Assembly: GCA_963663135.2 (NCBI GenBank)
Contig: CAXXRM010000005.1
Location: 2,170,001-2,234,000, forward strand
DNA from: Io17-Chloro-G2 sp963663135
GTDB lineage: Bacteria > Chloroflexota > Dehalococcoidia > Lucifugimonadales > UBA3495
DNA length: 64,000 bases
Direction of reading: 5' to 3'
The notes below the pieces were generated by a model. The model was not told the origin of the DNA. It saw nothing but the letters and a program-made list of their open reading frames with translations, and did not search any database. Position numbers and translations under genes: made by a program. Positions 62,256 to 64,000 of the stretch are shown here, one piece after another (the first letter of the stretch is position 1; each line of letters begins with the position of its first letter).

Positions 62256-62522
62256 TTACCTCCCGTGGATGGTGTCCCACGTTGCCCTGATCCCTGCCGC
62301 GTGTCTCGCATACGCCTGCATTATGTCCCGGAAGTCGCCAGGGGGTTGGTCCAGGAAGGCGCCCCTGTTCAACTCTATCCGGCACACGTCCTCGTTACCG
62401 ACCCAAACATGCGCGTGGGGATGTTCGAAGGCGTTTTCCCTGGTGTTGACCACGAAGCGAAACTGCCCCACCTGACGCCACGGTTGGCATTCCACATTCA
62501 CCGGCAAGGCAACACCCGCCAA
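62256..62522 (-). CDS. DUF4160-family protein (toxin-like partner)
   Basis: This 88-residue protein has FRFVVNTRENAFEHPHAHVWVGNEDVCRIELNRG, where the EHPHAHV core fits the DUF4160 family, and a C-terminal QAYARHAAGIRATW. The start is uncertain: TTG 62522 or a later GTG at about 62498. It is followed at three bases by the DUF2442-HTH gene, so the two form a toxin-antitoxin-like unit. Confidence 0.75.
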   Translation of the reverse strand: MAGVALPVNVECQPWRQVGQFRFVVNTRENAFEHPHAHVWVGNEDVCRIELNRGAFLDQPPGDFRDIMQAYARHAAGIRATWDTIHGR

Positions 62523-62662
62523 GACCCCTCAGTGGACAAAGTGGATCACTCAACGACACGCACACCTGGATGTCCGATGGGATATCCAACACTGCGCATT
62601 GCCCAAGTTCCATTCAACCCGGGGACGTCCCAGCCGGGTCATGCAGGCCTGGGCAGGCCCAA

Positions 62663-62715
62663 AGCTCCAACTGGGCGGCGGCTGTTGCTGCCGCTGCCGC
62701 CGCCCAGTTGGAGCT
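62663..62715. repeat. 20-bp perfect inverted repeat
   Basis: 62663-62682 and 62696-62715 are exact reverse complements with a 13-base loop. A long hairpin like this can be a transposon remnant (MITE-like) or a transcriptional hairpin. It is not followed by T. Confidence 0.8.
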
Positions 62716-62804
62716 AGCCGAGCCGGCAATTTCAGGGGGCGGCGCACACATAATCACCGTCACCACCATGGAAGTGGACTTCAGCAAATATCCAACTCCC
62801 CCGA

Positions 62805-63132
62805 CGCATACTTCCTGCGGCCGGTGTCGGGCGCTGCAAAGTATCCCACGGCGATTCCCCATCACCGGGACCTCTTCGTCATAGGCAGATAGGGACGGTT
62901 TAAAGCCTTCTTTGGCCTGAACGGGGATCTGGTGTTATTGGTGGCCCGTCCGGACTGCGATTCGACCGCGGTGTCCACCGCGTGGACTTTCCTGAAATCA
63001 ATAATCGACCCCATGGTCGACCGGTTGGACGCAAAGCACAGGGACCTTTGCCGTTTCCTCATTGGGCGAGGATTTGCCGGCTGCGAATACCTGCCGTATC
63101 CCCGTCGGATGACCTGGGGCGCACAGACATAG
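62805..63132 (+). pseudogene. Possible degraded gene fragment, unknown
   Basis: In one frame the sequence reads AYFLRPVSGAAKYPT and HHRDLFVIGR, then TAG (62890-62892), GRFKAFFG, then a continuous LNGDLVLLVARPDCDS and CRFLIGRGFAGCEYLPYPRR to a stop at 63132. The even codon pattern on both sides of a single stop suggests a former coding region. I recognise no family. Confidence 0.3.
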
Positions 63133-63827
63133 CGTAAGGCCGGTGGTTGGCAGTTCTGAACACACCTCAGGAAATGCTTCAACATAGACCGCGGGCCCGG
63201 TCGCACACGCCAACTGCTTGTTTGTGCCGACCAACCCATTCCTCGACCAAAGCGGGCCTCCGTTGGGAAGGGCGCCCAATCAGCGGCGGGATGGGCGTTT
63301 GTTTCGGGGTGATCCCCGAGCGCCCATCCTAACCCGAAATGTTTGTTGAGGGGCAAGATTCTCCGGGCATTCGACAGGTAGTTCGCAGACCGTTCACGGT
63401 TCTCAGGAACACGCTCCCGGAACCCATTCCAGCCGGCATGTGCGTGATTCCCTCAACGTCAGGGCCATGGCCCCTGGCGGCGTTCCCGGTGGGCTACGCC
63501 GCCGGGGGCAGTATTTCTCATCCCCACCGAACGGCAAGCCGGGTGCGTCGCCGGTCCAAACCTCTACGGCCCCGTCCATACGGACCTAAGGGCAAAAGCT
63601 GCAGAGGCCTTCTCCGACCGTCATCTCAATCCCCATCCCCGAAGGAGTCCCTCAATTTCAGCCCCATCGCTTTCACCCGCATCCGCGCGCCTTCCCCCAT
63701 CGCCGGGAGAGCGCCCCCAGGCCCGGCGACCCGTTTACCCCGAACACCCGCGGGCCGTGGGGCCGTTAAACGGCTACCGCCGCGGGGATGACTTTCACCC
63801 GGCCCAGCCCGCAGAGGAGAAATCTCT
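63133..63827. other. Intergenic stretch without recognisable content
   Basis: GC-rich, with scattered stop-free frames but no start, motif or ribosome site that I could support on either strand. Confidence 0.4.
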
Positions 63828-64000
63828 ATGAAACCAGACAAACCGGGACCGGAGCCCATCATCAGCGACGGCGCGGCCCGTTTCACCGTGGCCCTGTTCC
63901 TCGCGCTATTCACCCTGGGAGCGGCCCTCCTCATCTGGAGAGGGCTCAGTTCCGTTCCGGAAGCAGACCACTGGATTGACCAGTTCATGGGTGCACTGCA
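63828..64000 (+). CDS. Small single-pass membrane protein (partial, runs off the right edge)
   Basis: ATG 63828 follows GAGGAG at suitable spacing. The readable 57 codons give a Pro-rich N-terminus, one hydrophobic helix (FTVALFLALFTLGAALLIW, about residues 19-37) and an acidic continuation SVPEADHWIDQFM. Function unknown. The gene is truncated by the window. Confidence 0.65.
   Translation, partial: MKPDKPGPEPIISDGAARFTVALFLALFTLGAALLIWRGLSSVPEADHWIDQFMGAL

Noticed and set aside
62862..63356. Long minus-strand open frame near the right end
   Set aside because: Low-similarity composition, no start signal. The plus-strand fragment is the better candidate.
1..64000. CRISPR array, rRNA operon, CIRCE element
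   Set aside because: Looked for regularly spaced repeats, rRNA-like sequence and the TTAGCACTC palindrome; none was seen.

Overview
The window looks like a chromosomal segment of a free-living, GC-rich bacterium, most plausibly a Chloroflexota lineage close to the marine SAR202 group. This placement is inference, because no rRNA is present. It rests on the mix of flavin monooxygenase (LLM), P450 with a 3Fe-type ferredoxin, CaiB/BaiF CoA-transferase, cyclase-family and GlcG-like genes beside ordinary housekeeping genes, and on a ClpC-HspR-DnaJ heat-shock cluster.

Positions 1-30.6 kb are a compact core region. In order they hold: PHP phosphoesterase, YmdB-like phosphodiesterase and RNase Y; dnaJ and prmA; a HAD hydrolase; a DsbA/FrnE-like gene with an in-frame TGA at its active site (candidate selenoprotein); a heterodimeric ABC exporter; argS; an S51-type peptidase; hisIE; a membrane protein; a second HAD protein and hisF; GlcG-like, cyclase, LLM, ferredoxin and P450 genes; hisS; a CoA-transferase and a gamma-type carbonic anhydrase; an alpha/beta hydrolase; and clpC, hspR and a cbpA-type dnaJ. 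Three clear hairpin terminators and several sigma70-like promoters separate units.

At 30,657 a tRNA-Asn is followed at once by a broken tyrosine integrase, and the rest of the window is accessory DNA. A 12-base direct repeat (GTCCGGCCCACT) at 31,830 and 61,373 brackets about 29.5 kb. The left copy sits in a tRNA-3'-end-like sequence next to a broken large serine recombinase. Inside lie: (i) a diadenylate-cyclase-like (DisA_N-like) gene split by two adjacent IS elements (IS1182-like and IS701-like) that share CTAG target sites; (ii) a minus-strand operon of RHH regulator, SIS-HAD fusion, phosphoribosyltransferase-like protein, ORC/CDC6-like ATPase, an unknown protein (split by an IS630 element) and a PfkB kinase, which I read as a candidate nucleotide/sugar-based conflict system; (iii) an IS21 element with an amber codon in istA; (iv) a prokaryotic viperin translationally coupled to a large HTH-TPR protein; (v) a RusA resolvase coupled to a nuclease-HEPN protein; (vi) a nuclease-like gene with a suspicious C-terminus, next to istB debris; (vii) a DUF2442-DUF4160 pair and an AIPR-family protein. 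A second DUF4160/DUF2442-HTH pair lies just beyond the right repeat.

The accessory region therefore reads as a defence island that is being eroded. In two of its systems the interrupted genes can be rejoined exactly in frame by removing the insertion sequences and one target-site copy, so those insertions look recent. The last kilobase has little recognisable content and ends in a truncated small membrane-protein gene.
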